The notes beneath the pieces are model-generated. The model ran no database searches and had not been told where the DNA came from. It saw nothing but the letters and a program-made list of their open reading frames with translations. Positions 13,071 through 25,645 of a stretch of DNA of 64,000 nt are shown piece after piece. The stretch spans positions 26,786,501 through 26,850,500 of the forward strand of contig JAKSXM010000007.1 in assembly GCA_022575985.1 (NCBI GenBank), in the 5' to 3' direction. The number at the start of each line of letters is the position of its first letter. Within the stretch, counting starts at the first letter, position 1. Source of the DNA: Anagrus nilaparvatae. Its lineage: Eukaryota; Arthropoda; Insecta; Hymenoptera; Mymaridae. The position numbers and the translations under genes were made by a program.

Positions 13071-16000
13071 ATAAGGTGAAAACTAGATCTTTTTAAAATT
13101 AGAAAAAATAACCATAATTAGAAGTGATTTTTGCAATATGCACAAACCATATCAAGATTTAAGCTAATATGAGTTTTTTTTTATCACGAATTATCATTTT
13201 CGTTTAACACTTTTTTTAAACTTTAAATACTCTGAATAGTTATTTTCGTTATTAAATATTTCTTTTATAGATGCACCTTCTTTAAAATAGTTTTTTCGTT
13301 GTTTTAGCCCGCACCCTCACTAAAAAGGGGTGGTTTTATTAATTTAAAGCTGTTTCAAATAGTAAGCAAAATTCGTTTAGAGCCCCAAAAAATCAACATT
13401 ACAGAAAATTTTCGACTCCAAACCTGTTTTACGACTGGAGTTAAGCCTAATCTACCAATTTGCTAATTATCAAAAACTTTCACGAATGATATCATTTATT
13501 TTCTAAGGGTTATGTCTACTTTTAAGCTTGTTGAACCGTTATTCATGTTTATAAATTTTTATAGTCATTAACCAGCAATAACTAATTTTCAAAATTGTTA
13601 CAAAAATTACAATTTTTGATTGGTTCAATATGAATAAGGTATTTAAAAAATCCTTTTTAATCATATTTTTAATGCAATAAAAAAAAATAAATAAATATTT
13701 TTTATTCGCTGCACTGCTTTTTCCTTTACATAAATGAAGTTTACATAATTGATATTTATTATCACATAAAAAGCCTCATACATTACATTATTCTATCGCA
13801 AATGATGTTTAGTGCAATATTTTTTTACATTTTTGAAAAATATTTCATTTGTCACATAAAAAAAAATAAAATTATTCTTTTACACAAAATGTGTTTTATT
13901 TTTGAATGAATTTTTAATTCTATTGTTTTTTAACAAAATTTTAAAATAAAATTATTTGCAATAAGAAAAATAAAACATATAAATTTCGCAGTTGCAAAAT
14001 ATATATCAAACAGTCAATTTCTTAAATGCTTGAATGTTTATATGGGTATGTCCAGAAATAGTTTTTTTATTTTTTTGTAAGATTTAGAAAATTGATGCCT
14101 AACACTTATGCTCAAGAAATAAAATTTTTTTTAAATACTTTTGATAAAATCTTTGCGTGAATAACATAGTATTTGAATGTTTTTAGTAAACTACCCAAGA
14201 TAAATATTGCATGTGAAAAAAGTGGTATTAAATTAAAATCTTTTGTCATTATTTAAATTTTCAAAGCTTTTGAATTAAATTACATTCCATTAGTTAACTT
14301 AGTTAACATTTGTTAACATTAGTTAAATCTAAGCACAATTATGGGTAAAATCTCAATTTCGAATAAGGTTTTGCTATTTTTCCAAAGGCAACGCATGGTG
14401 AGCTTGAAGGAACTGTTACTGGAACTGTTACTGCACTACAACTCTAATTTTAGTGAAAATATTTTAATTCCCATTTAAAATAGTCAAATTAAATAATTCC
14501 TTGGTCAAGTAAAAATTGAAAAAAAGTATTTTTTCAAAAATTGGAGTTGTACACCTCACCCTTTCGGTTTAAGTTGCCTCCAGTAAAAAAGATAGGAATA
14601 ATAAATATTTAAAGTACAGTAGTAAACTGTAGACGTTATCACTTAAAAATAGAGAATTTTCGGATCGTGAAACTATATGAGCTTGAAAATTCAGCCCTAA
14701 ACCAAGTATATAAAAAAGATTGCTCAAATTTTCCAATAGATTCAGCTGAAAGTACTCATATATGTAAACAAAATAAATAAAAATTTAAAATTCATAAGAC
14801 ATTTTTTCATTACATAAGAATCATTTGTAAATTGTTAAAAAATAAAATAAATAAAATAAAAAATAGTTTTCTTTTAACACATTATTCAAAAAATATTTAA
14901 ATTCAAAAATTTCTATATTATAAAGTTTATATACGTAATAACAAATAGTTCTTAGTTGGCGGCACAAGTGAAACAAGTAAAAAATAAAAAAGTGCATAAG
15001 CGACCTGTCTATTTCGTCCTTTTCCACGATTTTATAATACAAGACCGCCATGGAACAGAGAAGAGAATCGCATTATGCTAATCGGTTGAGATCAGAAAAA
15101 GATCTCATAGACGCTTGCGTATTATATATACATCTTCTGTCCATCATCAAGATCGTTTTCTTCACAGACTTTATTTTCTTTATATTTTTTTCAACAGAGC
15201 TATAAATTGCTAGCACGCTTTCCCTTCAAGGAAATATATATTATTCTTTATGCTGATCACGAAGATCAAAACAATCTCAATCGGTAAATCGCCATCTGAA
15301 AAATATTTTTTTTCTTTTTTCGATTTATATATAAAAATCTTTACAACAAGATGCGGAAGACAGGTAATTAAAAAGGACACCAAGTCATCGATCTAAAGCT
15401 TAGATGTATTCCGTAATAATTTCTTATATCAAGATAGATCTGACCTAAAGCTAAAACTTATTTTTTTTTATTATTATTTTATTATGTTTATAATGATGTT
15501 TTATATAATTCATACGATATATTGTTACTTATATACCCATATTAACTGACTTCTCGTTACTTTTTAAAGAACTTTTCAAGGAATAATAATCTTTCGACAC
15601 GATCGACGTTTATTTTAAATCGTTCAACGATTACGTGTTTTTTTTCTCTTTTTTTATTTCAACTGTGTCGTTGCTAAAAAGAAACAGTCTATGTGTTGGA
15701 TGTCTTTAATAATATTGGACAATTTTTGTTTACTGAAAAATTTCAAGTTTTTAGTCACTGGGTTTTTTCCACTTTCTAACGGCAGGAGTTTCTGGTTGCG
15801 AAATTGAACTATTTAAAAGAAAAATAACTGGGTATTTTGGTTAAAATACAAAATTTTTGGCTACATATAGAATCAATCGTGTGAATTTATGTGTACAAGA
15901 GAATTCACTCATATTCGCTCTAAAAAGATGAATCCTTCTGAAAAAATAACTATGCATAAAAAAATAATACTTTGAAATTTTTTATCTTTTATTCAATTTA

Positions 16001-17167
16001 CATTTCTTAGCAGTCGATATTCTGTAGTAGCCGAACAATAAAATGTCTTTTTCTCAAATCACATTTTGTTTAACTCCATCTATTCTACAAAACTACAACA
16101 CATTAAAAAGAAAATTAACATTGGCTAAGAGATTTTAATGCAAGTAATGAGCTGTAAAATCCAAGTAGTTTAAAAAATAAAAAAAATAAATTTTTTTTTA
16201 AAAGAACATTAACTTAAGTTGGCTACGATCCGATCTGTCAGTCTCTTGTGACCTAGTACAGTCCACGTTGTTCAACTTAGTTAATGTCACGCCTTTAGGC
16301 TCTTTCGTTTCGTATAGGTCAACGATCGACCTGTGCACTTCCTAAACACGCGGATCTCTCGTGCTGTTTTTTTAGCTTCCTATCTAAACTATGTTATAAA
16401 CAACATTAAAAAAAATTTTCTTTTTTTTTTATTTACGTATAGAACGTAGTTTGAAACAGTTAATTGCATTTGATCTTTATATTGATAGCACCTTCCAATT
16501 AATCACATCATCTACTTAAGTAATTAAAATACACAAAAGGTCGAGACAATCAATTAAAATGCAAATACAATTTCTCTCTCTTTACTTTTATTTATTTATT
16601 TATATCTAAAACAATATTAAAAATAATTAAAATCGACTTTTCTTTCTTGAATAATTAGATAATTAAATTTATCTATTTATAAATAAAACGACAGGTGATC
16701 TAACTGTTGATTTGCGAAAAGAAATTTATTTATAGAAAATTTTGCACATCTAACGATAAATTGACAAATAAATATGCGTCTATCGTTTGAATTTCTTGGA
16801 ATTTTCAATAAAATAGACATTCAGCTATCATTTACTTCAAGAATTGACCTTAAGAAAGAAATCGAAAGATCTTTACTTTTTTTTTTTTACTTGTAATTCC
16901 AAAGACGACTTTTTAGAATAGCAGATTACTATCAAATTTTTATTTACTAAATTAACTTTGTATTCTTTGCGTATTTACTGAAACTTAACCTGTGAATTAC
17001 TGTCAGTCAAATGTATTGCACGATTTTTTGAATTTGACATTAGATGAAAGCATCGATAAAAAGTTATTTATTTTTTTTGGAATCCTAAGTTTAAAAAAAA
17101 ATTTTCTACAAGCCTTTGTTTTTTATTTTATAAAAAAATATTACGTTTTAGCACTAAATTTAGTTTG
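13071..17167. other. AT-rich stretch with less biased islands, no gene seen
   Basis: No supported coding region. 15000-15700 and 16215-16375 are noticeably less AT-rich and free of the local repeats, and may be conserved or regulatory DNA. Frames around 14821-15051 and 16992-17198 look like chance products of homopolymers. Confidence 0.5.
16215..16375 (+). promoter_or_regulatory. Less AT-rich island, possible promoter or 5' UTR
   Basis: About 160 bp of mixed, CpG-containing sequence in an otherwise A/T-saturated region. It holds TCAGTC near 16238, a match to the arthropod initiator core, and an imperfect inverted repeat AGGTCA...CGACCT near 16316-16334 resembling paired nuclear-receptor half sites. 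It has no open frame and no clear TATA box at a fixed distance. Both readings are inference from short motifs that occur easily by chance. Confidence 0.15.
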
Positions 17168-17169
17168 TA

Positions 17170-17369
17170 AACTGAAAAAAAAATCCATTTTCCACTAGCT
17201 GAAATATGCAGCTACCGGAATTCCACTTGTGCCTAACGCAATTTTTTTCTTGCTCGCAAACAACTGTAAATAACTTGAAAAGTAAAATAAAAAATAATTT
17301 ATTTCTATCATCAACTTCTGCTAGCCACAAGTGGAACTCCGCTTACGGCAGTGGATTTTTTTCTCAGTG
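17170..17369. mobile_element. 200-bp MITE, 'CACTGA8TCC' family
   Basis: Flanked by TA on both sides (17168-17169 and 17370-17371). The left end is AACTGAAAAAAAAATCC (first base changed) and the right end is GGATTTTTTTCTCAGTG. The subterminal blocks GGAATTCCACTTGTG and CCACAAGTGGAACTCCGC are inverted copies. No coding capacity. TA target and ends point to a Tc1/mariner-type non-autonomous element. Confidence 0.75.
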
Positions 17370-17371
17370 TA

Positions 17372-20070
17372 GTTGAAATAATTTATGCGGATACGTATCT
17401 GAAATTTTTTTCGGGTGGGGAAAGGAAAGAACCTATAATTATTTACTATTATAAATATATTAAAAATATGACTATTTTTACTTAAAATCTAAGAAAGTGA
17501 ACCGAACAAGAGACCTTCTTTTGAAACGTATCTGTTATGTGATTTTAAAATTTTTGACTCAAATTGTTTGCAAGAAAATTTTGAGGCTGTAAAACCAAAT
17601 TTTTCGATCGATAATCAATTTTTTAATTAAATTATTAATTAGGCAGGAAGTAAATCGTGTTTTATAAGCTAAAAAATATTAAAATTTTTTTTGCATATTT
17701 CTTGTAAATCTGAAAAGTTTATTAATAACGTATACAATGACCCAAATTTTGAAATTTAAGAGATAATTACAAAAAGGTACAGTTTTATAAAATTACTTTA
17801 ATTAATTTTTTCACGCAATTTTGTTTAATTTCCTCAAATATAATGATCTTGTAATGAAGTAAAGAAAAAAATGATATCTTTATAATATCATCATTCTTTA
17901 TCTGCCGAATTCTTCAAAAGAAAAAAAAGTCTTAATAAGATTTTATATTACTCCTCCCACATTGATGATTGATTGTTTCAATTAACGTATATGAATTTTT
18001 TTATTTTACTAAAAGTTTACTTAAATTGAATTTACATGAAAAAAAAATAATGGCTCAGTTAACACGGTATTATGATTATTAAAAAAAAAAAAGTTTATTA
18101 AATCAAAGGCTATATACAAGTTGTAATAATAATGAGCATGGCATAAAAATGAAAAGCCGCTTATATTTTTTAAATGCGTGAAAAAAAGGTAGGTCTAAAA
18201 TATTACGTATTGCATGCTACGTTATAAAAAACTGAGTTGCGAAAAAAAAAACGTTTTGGGCCCTTAATCTTTCAAATCTGACACATTTTTTTTTTAATGA
18301 TTATTATATTTGGGATTTCTCTCTACCGTGTAAAAGATGTAAGTATATTATGATTTTTAGGATTTTTATAAACTACAGAGTTTAAATATATTTTTCACTT
18401 TGTCGTTTCGCACGTTTCTCTCATCTTTCGACAAAAACCTTAGGGTTAATCGTGGGCGTCATGCAGAACCATTAAGCGTAATTTTGTTGGCAGGCTCCAC
18501 ACCTTCAGGATCGTTAACGTTTTTATAATTTTTTTTTTAACTTAAAAAATACAAAAAAAAGTCATAACAATAATAATAATAATAATAAATAATACTGTGC
18601 ATTACGTTAAATATTTACAAAAGTTTTTATCATAAATAACGAAGAAGATAATAAAGCATGCATGCACGAATCCTGTGTCCATATAAGATCGTCATTATAT
18701 TTATTAAATACCTTGAATAAAAAAAATTGACAAAAATTTCGAGAAAAAAAATGGTATTTATCTTATCATGAATTAAAATGGTTAGAAAAAAAGCAGCGAA
18801 TAAAATCTATTATATTCAGTAATAATATAAAAGATTCTTTACTTAATTTTCCTATTAACCCTTATAAAGTAAAAAATACCTTAAACGGTAATGCACGTCT
18901 TATATTATATAGAATGTATTTTTTTAAATTTAATAAAACAAAAGGGCAAAATAATATAGGGAAACATAATATAATATGAAACAATAATGAGGGTCAAGGT
19001 TGAAAATTCTCATAGAATAAAAAAAAATTGTTCATCAGGGTTGTATATAAAGTAGCAATGTTTATATTCTCACGTGCACGAGCTATAAAATGTCGTTCCA
19101 TTATTAGAAGGTTATGTTATATACAGCACCTCCAACGTGGCGCTTCCCGCACGATCACACATATATATATTAAATGATTCTTTTCCTATTTATTATTTAT
19201 AAATAACGAGACTAAAGAAAGACAACTTTCCGCATCGTTGGAACAATAGTTTTTTTTTAGCCAAAGAGAAAGAGAGTATGGTACATAATGTGCAAACAAC
19301 AGACATATATAAATTCGCTTATTAAATGATTCGACAAAAGAATATGAGAGAAAATTTCCCATATACTATAAGGTGTTTGATCTTCTATGTGCGATTCAAC
19401 CTTTTAAAATATGGTACTTTATTATTATTTATGTAGATTTTTTATAAAATATTAGTATTTTTTTAATTTTTTTTTTTTACTTATATTTTTGAAGTCACGA
19501 GAAAGAATTGAATTAAATAGATGACTTGTAAAGTATAATCGTATTTTATTTCTTTATGCATGATTATTTGTTTTTTAATTTTTAAAATATGCAGTTTCTA
19601 TAATGTCCGTTAACTGTTTTTCTAGTCTTCCTTTTTTTATTTTCTATTCCTTAAATAGCTATTTAAAATTTAAGATTGTCCTAATAGATTTATAATAATG
19701 CTTTTTCATAAGATTTAATTTTTAACACGAATAAAACAAAAAAGAAATAAAAATATATTAGGTTTGTTCTTTTTGTCCCAAAAAAATGAAACTAGAAAAA
19801 TTCTAGATAAATTTTTTTCATGGGGGTAATTTGAAAAGTAAAACTTTTTTTCGGATAAAATTCTTTAAAATATAAATTCAATGTCAAATCTTATTTATTG
19901 CAAAAAAATTATAGACGGAATAGATGTATGCAAGTAACAGTTTGGATTTCATACAGGAGTCAAAGGGATCAAAAAAATAATCTGGTAAAAATCCATAATG
20001 AATTCAAAAAAAGCAAGTTTACCCCCAGTTTTATCTTCTTGAAGAGGTTGTTAGTAAAAATCATTGTTAA
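17372..20070. other. AT-rich stretch, no gene seen
   Basis: No supported gene. A less biased patch at about 18400-18530 and another at about 19060-19160 (containing the E-box CACGTG) stand out in composition only. A short (TAA)n run lies near 18571-18590. Confidence 0.5.
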
Positions 20071-20076
20071 ATTTAA

Positions 20077-20694
20077 ACTTTAGCCTGCACACCTCTTAAA
20101 AATAGCATAGTCTGCACGTGGGGTCCAGCGGCCCCAGCTGCTAAAGTACGTTTTATGGTTAAACTGTTCATTATATTTTGGCTAAAATTTTTTTAGAAGA
20201 TATTGATACCTTATGAATAAATGACTTTTGTGAGGGGTTTTAAACAGAAAAATACGAAAAACAAAAATTAAAAAAAAAACAAGAAAATTGGAATTTTTTG
20301 GAAAAATTGAAATAAAATCTGCAATTATAGATATTTTTTTAAATTTCAATAAAGTTATTATTAAACTTAAGGGGAATAATACTAACTAATAATACTAGCT
20401 TGAAACCTTATAAAAAAATATCAAATGAATTGTCAGGGGTTTTCAACAGAAAAATACAAAAAAAATAAATTGAAAAAAAAAAAACAAGAAAATTGTAATT
20501 TTTTGAAAAAATTGGAATAAAATTTGCAATTATAGATATTTTTTTAAATTTCCTATGAATTTCAATAAAGTTATTATTAAACTTAAAGGAAATAATACTA
20601 ACTTATAGCTACTTTGCTAAATATTTGATATATCGATACGAATATTGCTTGGGGTCCGCTGGACCCCTAGTGCAGTACGGAAAAAAAACCTTTT
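20077..20694. mobile_element. Internally deleted piggyBac-like element
   Basis: TTAA lies at both borders (20073-20076 and 20695-20698). The left end reads ACTTTAGCCTGCACACCTC, nearly the same as the 37990 end, and is followed by the subterminal palindrome GTGGGGTCCAGCGGCCCC. The right side carries the inverted counterpart GGGGTCCGCTGGACCCC plus TGCAGTA. About 500 bp of the left end is alignable with 37990-38340. The middle holds two copies of a roughly 200-bp unit (about 20246 and 20448). The transposase gene is gone, so this is a non-autonomous derivative of the element at 38-39 kb. Confidence 0.7.
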
Positions 20695-20939
20695 TTAACC
20701 CAAGAAAACTTTTAAGGATAAAAAATGTCTATATGTTAAACAAGGAAAAAAATAGGTTTTGGCTTTCAGAATGTGTTCAGATAGCATTAAAAGTAAAAAT
20801 TTCAAATTTTTTCCGTGTTCAAAGGATAGTTTTTCATTAAAAGCAAAAAACAGTTCACCTGAATGTAAGAAAGTAGATCTTTTTTGCAGCTGTTGATCAT
20901 ATGAATAATAAATAGTATATTTTTACCCATGGCCACAAA

Positions 20940-21430
20940 AGTAAAGAATGGCCCAAATCGCACATAAATTACCGTCCGAGGCGAAGCCGACTGCGATAGC
21001 GCAGCGGCCAGAAAACACGCACTTTCTGGACACTAACAAGAAAAAAATTTTTCTATTTTTTCATATTTACATGTGAATAAATATTGTGCAATGAATTTTA
21101 CCAGAAAATAGTATATTTATGGCTCGTGTAAGAGAAAAATAAATAACGGCCCAAATCGTAGGGGACATTCTTTATTTATGGACAAAGGCCGTATAAAATT
21201 TTTCTGCGGCAGTAGTCGGAAATTCCGATTCCTGACTACTGCCACTGCGCGACTGAGGAAATCGTACTTTCGTGGCTACTGTCCAGAAGAAAAATTTTTC
21301 TTGTCAGCGGCCAGAAAGCACGTATTTCCCGGCGCTGGGCGACCACTGACGAAGAAAAATCGTATACGACCCTTGTCGTGCGATTAGGACCATTCTTTAC
21401 TTTTCTGGACACGGGATCGTAATATACTAT
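20940..21430. repeat. GC-rich palindromic repeat, copy 1
   Basis: Strikingly GC-rich blocks such as GGCCCAAATCGCAC, CCGAGGCGAAGCCGA, GCGCAGCGGCCAGAAAACAC and TTTCTGGCCGCTG-like inverses are arranged as short palindromes. The same blocks recur at 58551-58925. The 111-codon frame on the minus strand inside this repeat is a by-product of its low stop density, not a gene: its sequence is palindrome-derived and not shared as protein by the other copy. Confidence 0.75.
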
Positions 21431-21450
21431 TTGTTTATTTAGAATTATAA

Positions 21451-22270
21451 TAAAATAGCTACTTTTTAAACAAGGGACAAAATATTGGTTTTGACTTTGC
21501 ATGCGCAGTTCAAGGGCGATCCACTTAGAGCACTGTAACTTTGCGTCAAGTGTGTGCCTAGTATGCGCCAAATTTGTGAATGACTTAGGAAGAGCTGCTA
21601 ATGTTTCAAATTAATTGAATAGTTAGAGACCAATATGTTTTATCAAAAAAATCACTCGCGTAGCCTCCTTTAATTCTTATAAGCCTTTCGTAGGTATTCC
21701 AAAAGAAGCAAATATTTTTAATATATTTATAACATTTAAAAGAGGGTGTGCAGGTGGTTTTTTTGATGAAGCATCTGCATGGTGGTCTCTACCTATTTGA
21801 TTTATTTGAAAAATCAGCAGCGCTTCCAGAATGATTCGCAAATTTGGCGCACACGGGTCAAAATATAATACTGCACGGATAAAAATTCAGTTGACTAACG
21901 CGACCACTATTTTGTTTTGAATCGCAACCAGTATTTTGGGCGAAATTCTCACCTAAATTAGAATGTGCGCTTGACAAAAGTAGATTCGCGCGCGCCCCAT
22001 ATTATGGGGTTTATGCATCGTACTACTCAATTTAGGTTAGACTCTCGTCTAATTTTGTTCTATGCGTGCTCTATACTTTACTGGTCGCACCGCAAGCTAT
22101 CCTTTTGGCGCGGTAGTCAACTGAATTTTTATCCGTGTGGTCGCACACTCAGCGCACAGTTACTGTACTCTGAGTGGACTGCCCCTTGGCGCCGATGTAT
22201 GCAATTGTAAACATTATGCAAAAGTCGAACCCAATATTTTGTCCCTTGTTTAAAAAATAACTATTTTATA
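21451..22270. mobile_element. Fold-back element with nested inverted repeats
   Basis: The outer arms contain ACTTTTTAAACAAGGGACAA (left, about 21460) and TTGTCCCTTGTTTAAAAAAT-like sequence (right, about 22240), and extend inward through matching blocks with CACTTAGAGCACTGTAACT and AGTTACTGTACTCTGAGTGG. A second inverted pair (CGCCAAATTTG and CAAATTTGGCGCA) and a third (ACGGATAAAAATTCAGTTGA at about 21878 and its inverse at about 22118) lie inside. Short frames here reflect reduced AT content. Element class not recognised; no clear target duplication. Confidence 0.65.
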
Positions 22271-22387
22271 ACAGTTTAGTAGTCATCAAAAGTCCTGCCA
22301 TATACGATTGGGCTAATGTAAGTTAAATAAGAATTTTGGTTTCTCTGTTTCAACCATAACACAGTTTTAAGGAACAAAAAGAGCTGA

Positions 22388-23057
22388 TTTATTATTATTC
22401 GTTCCCTGCGAGGGGCGTGGTTTAGTAGGTCACGTGGTGTTCTTAATTTTTTCGGGCATAATTATACGTGTAGCATAGGAAAGTTCAGGAAAAACATTAA
22501 TTATTCAATTTAAAGAAGTTTATTTCACAATTTAACCATTGAAAAACCTGTTAAATATATTAAGTAAATTCTGGAAGCAATTGAAGAAAAATATGTATTT
22601 AATTTTTTGTAAATAGTAAGCTATTTTTTATGTTAATAAGGTTATGTGTTTTGTTGTGTATACATTTAATTTAAAATAATAATTTTTAAAATTTGATAGG
22701 AAAATTAAAAATTTTACTTTTTTTCATTTAAATATATTTTTTTAATTAATTTTTTATCATTTATTTCATTTTTTTTCAATTATTAAATTTTATTTCACTT
22801 ATTTCTTTGATTTTCTCTCTTCTTTGTGTTAGGAAAATAAATTAATTTTATTCCGGAGTTTTTATTAAATCTATTTTAACAATTTACAATACAATAATCT
22901 ATCACAAATTTTTTAATATTAAAATAATTAATACTTTTTATAAATTTTGCATGCTATTATAAACAAATATGCCCGAAAAATAATTGTTTAACCTGCACCG
23001 AGGGCGCATCAATCGAATCTCAATTCTCCCCTCTACCACGACGCAGGGAGCGAATTG
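22388..23057. repeat. Possible 670-bp inverted-repeat element
   Basis: The left end ATTCGTTCCCTGCG and right end CGCAGGGAGCGAAT are near-perfect inverses. A second block, TTTTTTCGGGCATA (left) and TATGCCCGAAAAATAA (right), is also inverted. The interior between them is almost pure A/T. The target duplication is not clear, so the class is left open. Confidence 0.5.
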
Positions 23058-23416
23058 AAAATGAAATAAGTCTTCAATTTTAATTTTAAAAATTTTATAA
23101 TAATTGGACTGATTATATTAGAATTAGAATTTTTAACGACAATATATTATTAAAAGGTCATTTAATTTAATTATTGTAATTATTTTAAGACTCGTTAGGA
23201 AACGTTTTCATCCTATTTATAATGTATTAAATCCATTTCTCTTTCGAGAAAAAAAATCTACAGGTTTTGTTTACAATAACTACAAAATTATTTGGAATAA
23301 CAATTATAAAGTTGATAAGCTATGTGAATTTGAAATTATGTTTCTCAGTTATTAAGTGATTTTACCCCATAGTGTTAAACTTAACAAAATGGCTAAATAA
23401 AACACGAGTATTAATT

Positions 23417-23660
23417 GACAAAGAACCGTTTACTCTCGGTTAACTCAACATTGTTAACTTTTTTTTAGAGCAACTTACCTCAAAAAGCTTACTTTTTAAA
23501 TTTAATTTTACATAATACTCGATTCTTGAGCTAATAATTATCTTCATTTATGCAATAAATTGCCCATGTTTGTTCGTGTAAACGGGTTTTTGTCAATTTG
23601 CTAGAGGTTAATTTAGAATTTAGGCAAGTTAATCCAGAGTTAACCACGACAGCAAATTAA
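23417..23660. repeat. Short imperfect inverted repeat
   Basis: AAAGAACCGTTTACTCTCGG followed by TTAACTC on the left pairs loosely with GTAAACGGGTTTTTGTCAAT and CCAGAGTTAACC on the right. It is probably a small decayed MITE. No ends or target site could be fixed. Confidence 0.35.
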
Positions 23661-24537
23661 GACGTTTAACTTGTGACTTTTCCTTCTATATACTGAAATG
23701 ATGTATTTAATTTGTTGAATATTTTATTATAAACTGAAAAATATTTATTTTTAAATCACGAATTGTTTATTTTGTTGCTTAAATAAAAAAGTTTAAAGTG
23801 GGGTTTAAATTGTATAAATACTATTTAGACTTACAGAAATAGTTACAGCTTTTAAACTCTGCTTTAAATACGTTGCAGAGAAACTCATGAAAGATTTTAT
23901 CTGCTTAACAAAATCTCAAGCATGTAGACCTAGAATATATCAGTTGTAATAAAATAATTGATAAAAATCATATCAATTTAATTAATAAAAATATTTCTTG
24001 CACGGTTGGCTAGAAACAATTTTAAATAAAATTTGAAGGTACCTCCGAGATTCCGATGAATTTTTATTGTAGGGTACCTACAGGTCCTAAAAAAACAAAA
24101 AAGGAAAAAATCCGCTCAGCGCTTTTTTATTTTTGCCCAAAATAGAGCTATCTCGGTGAATATATTCAAAAAATTGTTTGAAAAAGAAATAATGAATTAT
24201 AAATCTTACAATTTTAATTGTAATATACTAGAATATGAAAGAAAAGTTAAATTTATACATTTTTATGTATTTTTAACTCATCTGCGCAGACCCAGATGTA
24301 ATGGATGGTCAATGAGGCTGCAAAGCTGACCTAGCTGAAAAAACTACATAAAAAACTACTTCCCCGGGTTAAGATGTGTTTTTTATTAGGAAAAGTGTAC
24401 TTGACTGTTGCGTCTATCATTTTTCTAGACCATGTAGGGTTTCAAATCTGTTTTTGGACACTTTTACTGAAGTCAAAACTGTGATATTTTCAATTTTTTC
24501 GAATTTGATGAAAAAACTTAGAATAAGATAAAAAAAT

Positions 24538-24830
24538 TTGTAACGGGCTTGTGTAAACACAATTAATGAGCATAGAACATATTTATGTGTAATAGAAATT
24601 TTTAAATGATTAATTAAAGTCAAACAATATTATTCCAAGTCCCTAAAGCCGGATTATTCTACGTCCTTAAATCGAAATTATTCTAAGTTCCTAAAACGAA
24701 ATTATTCTAATTACATTATACCCCCCCGAACCCATCCGTTTTTCACCCCCCCCCCCTCACTGTAGTGGTAGTTTTTCCCAAGTACCTCTCCCTATGAACA
24801 TGTTGCATGTTAATGGTTGTAAGCCCATTT
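24538..24830 (+). repeat. 'AAGTCC' short repeat inserted in left arm
   Basis: This block is missing at the corresponding place of the right arm, so it was added later. It contains AAGTCCCTAAAGCCGGATTATTCT-type units of about 24 bp (two or three times), a C-rich tract, and ATGAACATGTTGCATGTTAA. The same order is found at about 43440-43710 and 59816-60085, and in part at 6.7 and 8.2 kb. No coding content; it is a short non-autonomous repeat of unknown class. Confidence 0.7.
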
Positions 24831-25645
24831 AAGGGAATAATATCCCCCTGATTATAAGCTTTATTTGGGAGATAGGGGGTTTGCTATTTTAAGGGGATTT
24901 TTACTTGATGGATAAAATATCCAAAATATCAAAAATAAAGATTTCTTGCGTCGATTTATTTCGCACGCGTACAGTATAAATTCGACTTGGTGAAATTATT
25001 ATGCAAGCCTACTGTGAATTGGCTTGATCAACGTTACGCGTGCGTAAATTTGAAGTTTTACCCCAATTACAGTACTAGCATCCCTTAAGTAGCCATCCCC
25101 GAAAAATAGCAAACCCCTTTTTTTTGCTCATACCCCCAATGAAAACTCCTTATTCGGGGGTACTATCTCCCTAATATTTTTTATAACTTATTTTATCTGA
25201 ATCTTAGTTGTTTCATCAAATTCGAAAAAATTGAAAAAATCACAGTTTCGACTAAAGTAAAAGTGTCCAAAAACAGTGATGAGACCCTATAAGGTCTAGA
25301 AAAATGATAGTTGAAATCAACAAGTATACTTTCCTCGACAAAATCACATCTTGTCCTGGATATGTAGTTTTTTATGTAGTTTTTTCAGCTAGGTCAGCTT
25401 TGCAGTCTCAATGACCATCCATTACATCTGGCTCTGCGCAGGTGAGTTAAAAATACATAAAAATGTATAAATTTAACTTTTCTTTCATATTCTAGTATAT
25501 TACAATTAAAATTGTAAGATTTATAATTCATTATTTCTTTTTCAAACGTTTTTTTTGAATATATTCACCGAGATAGCCCTATTTTGGGCAAAAATAAAAA
25601 TGCGCCGAGCGGATTTTTTTCTTTTTTGTTTTTTTAGGACCTGTA

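Noticed and set aside
16316..16334. Nuclear-receptor-like inverted half sites
   Set aside because: One half is CGACCT rather than TGACCT and the spacer is unusual; kept only as a remark in the island entry.
21236..21571. Longest open frame in the window (111 codons, minus strand)
   Set aside because: Lies across the GC-rich palindromic repeat and the start of a fold-back; no domain, and low stop density follows from local GC content.
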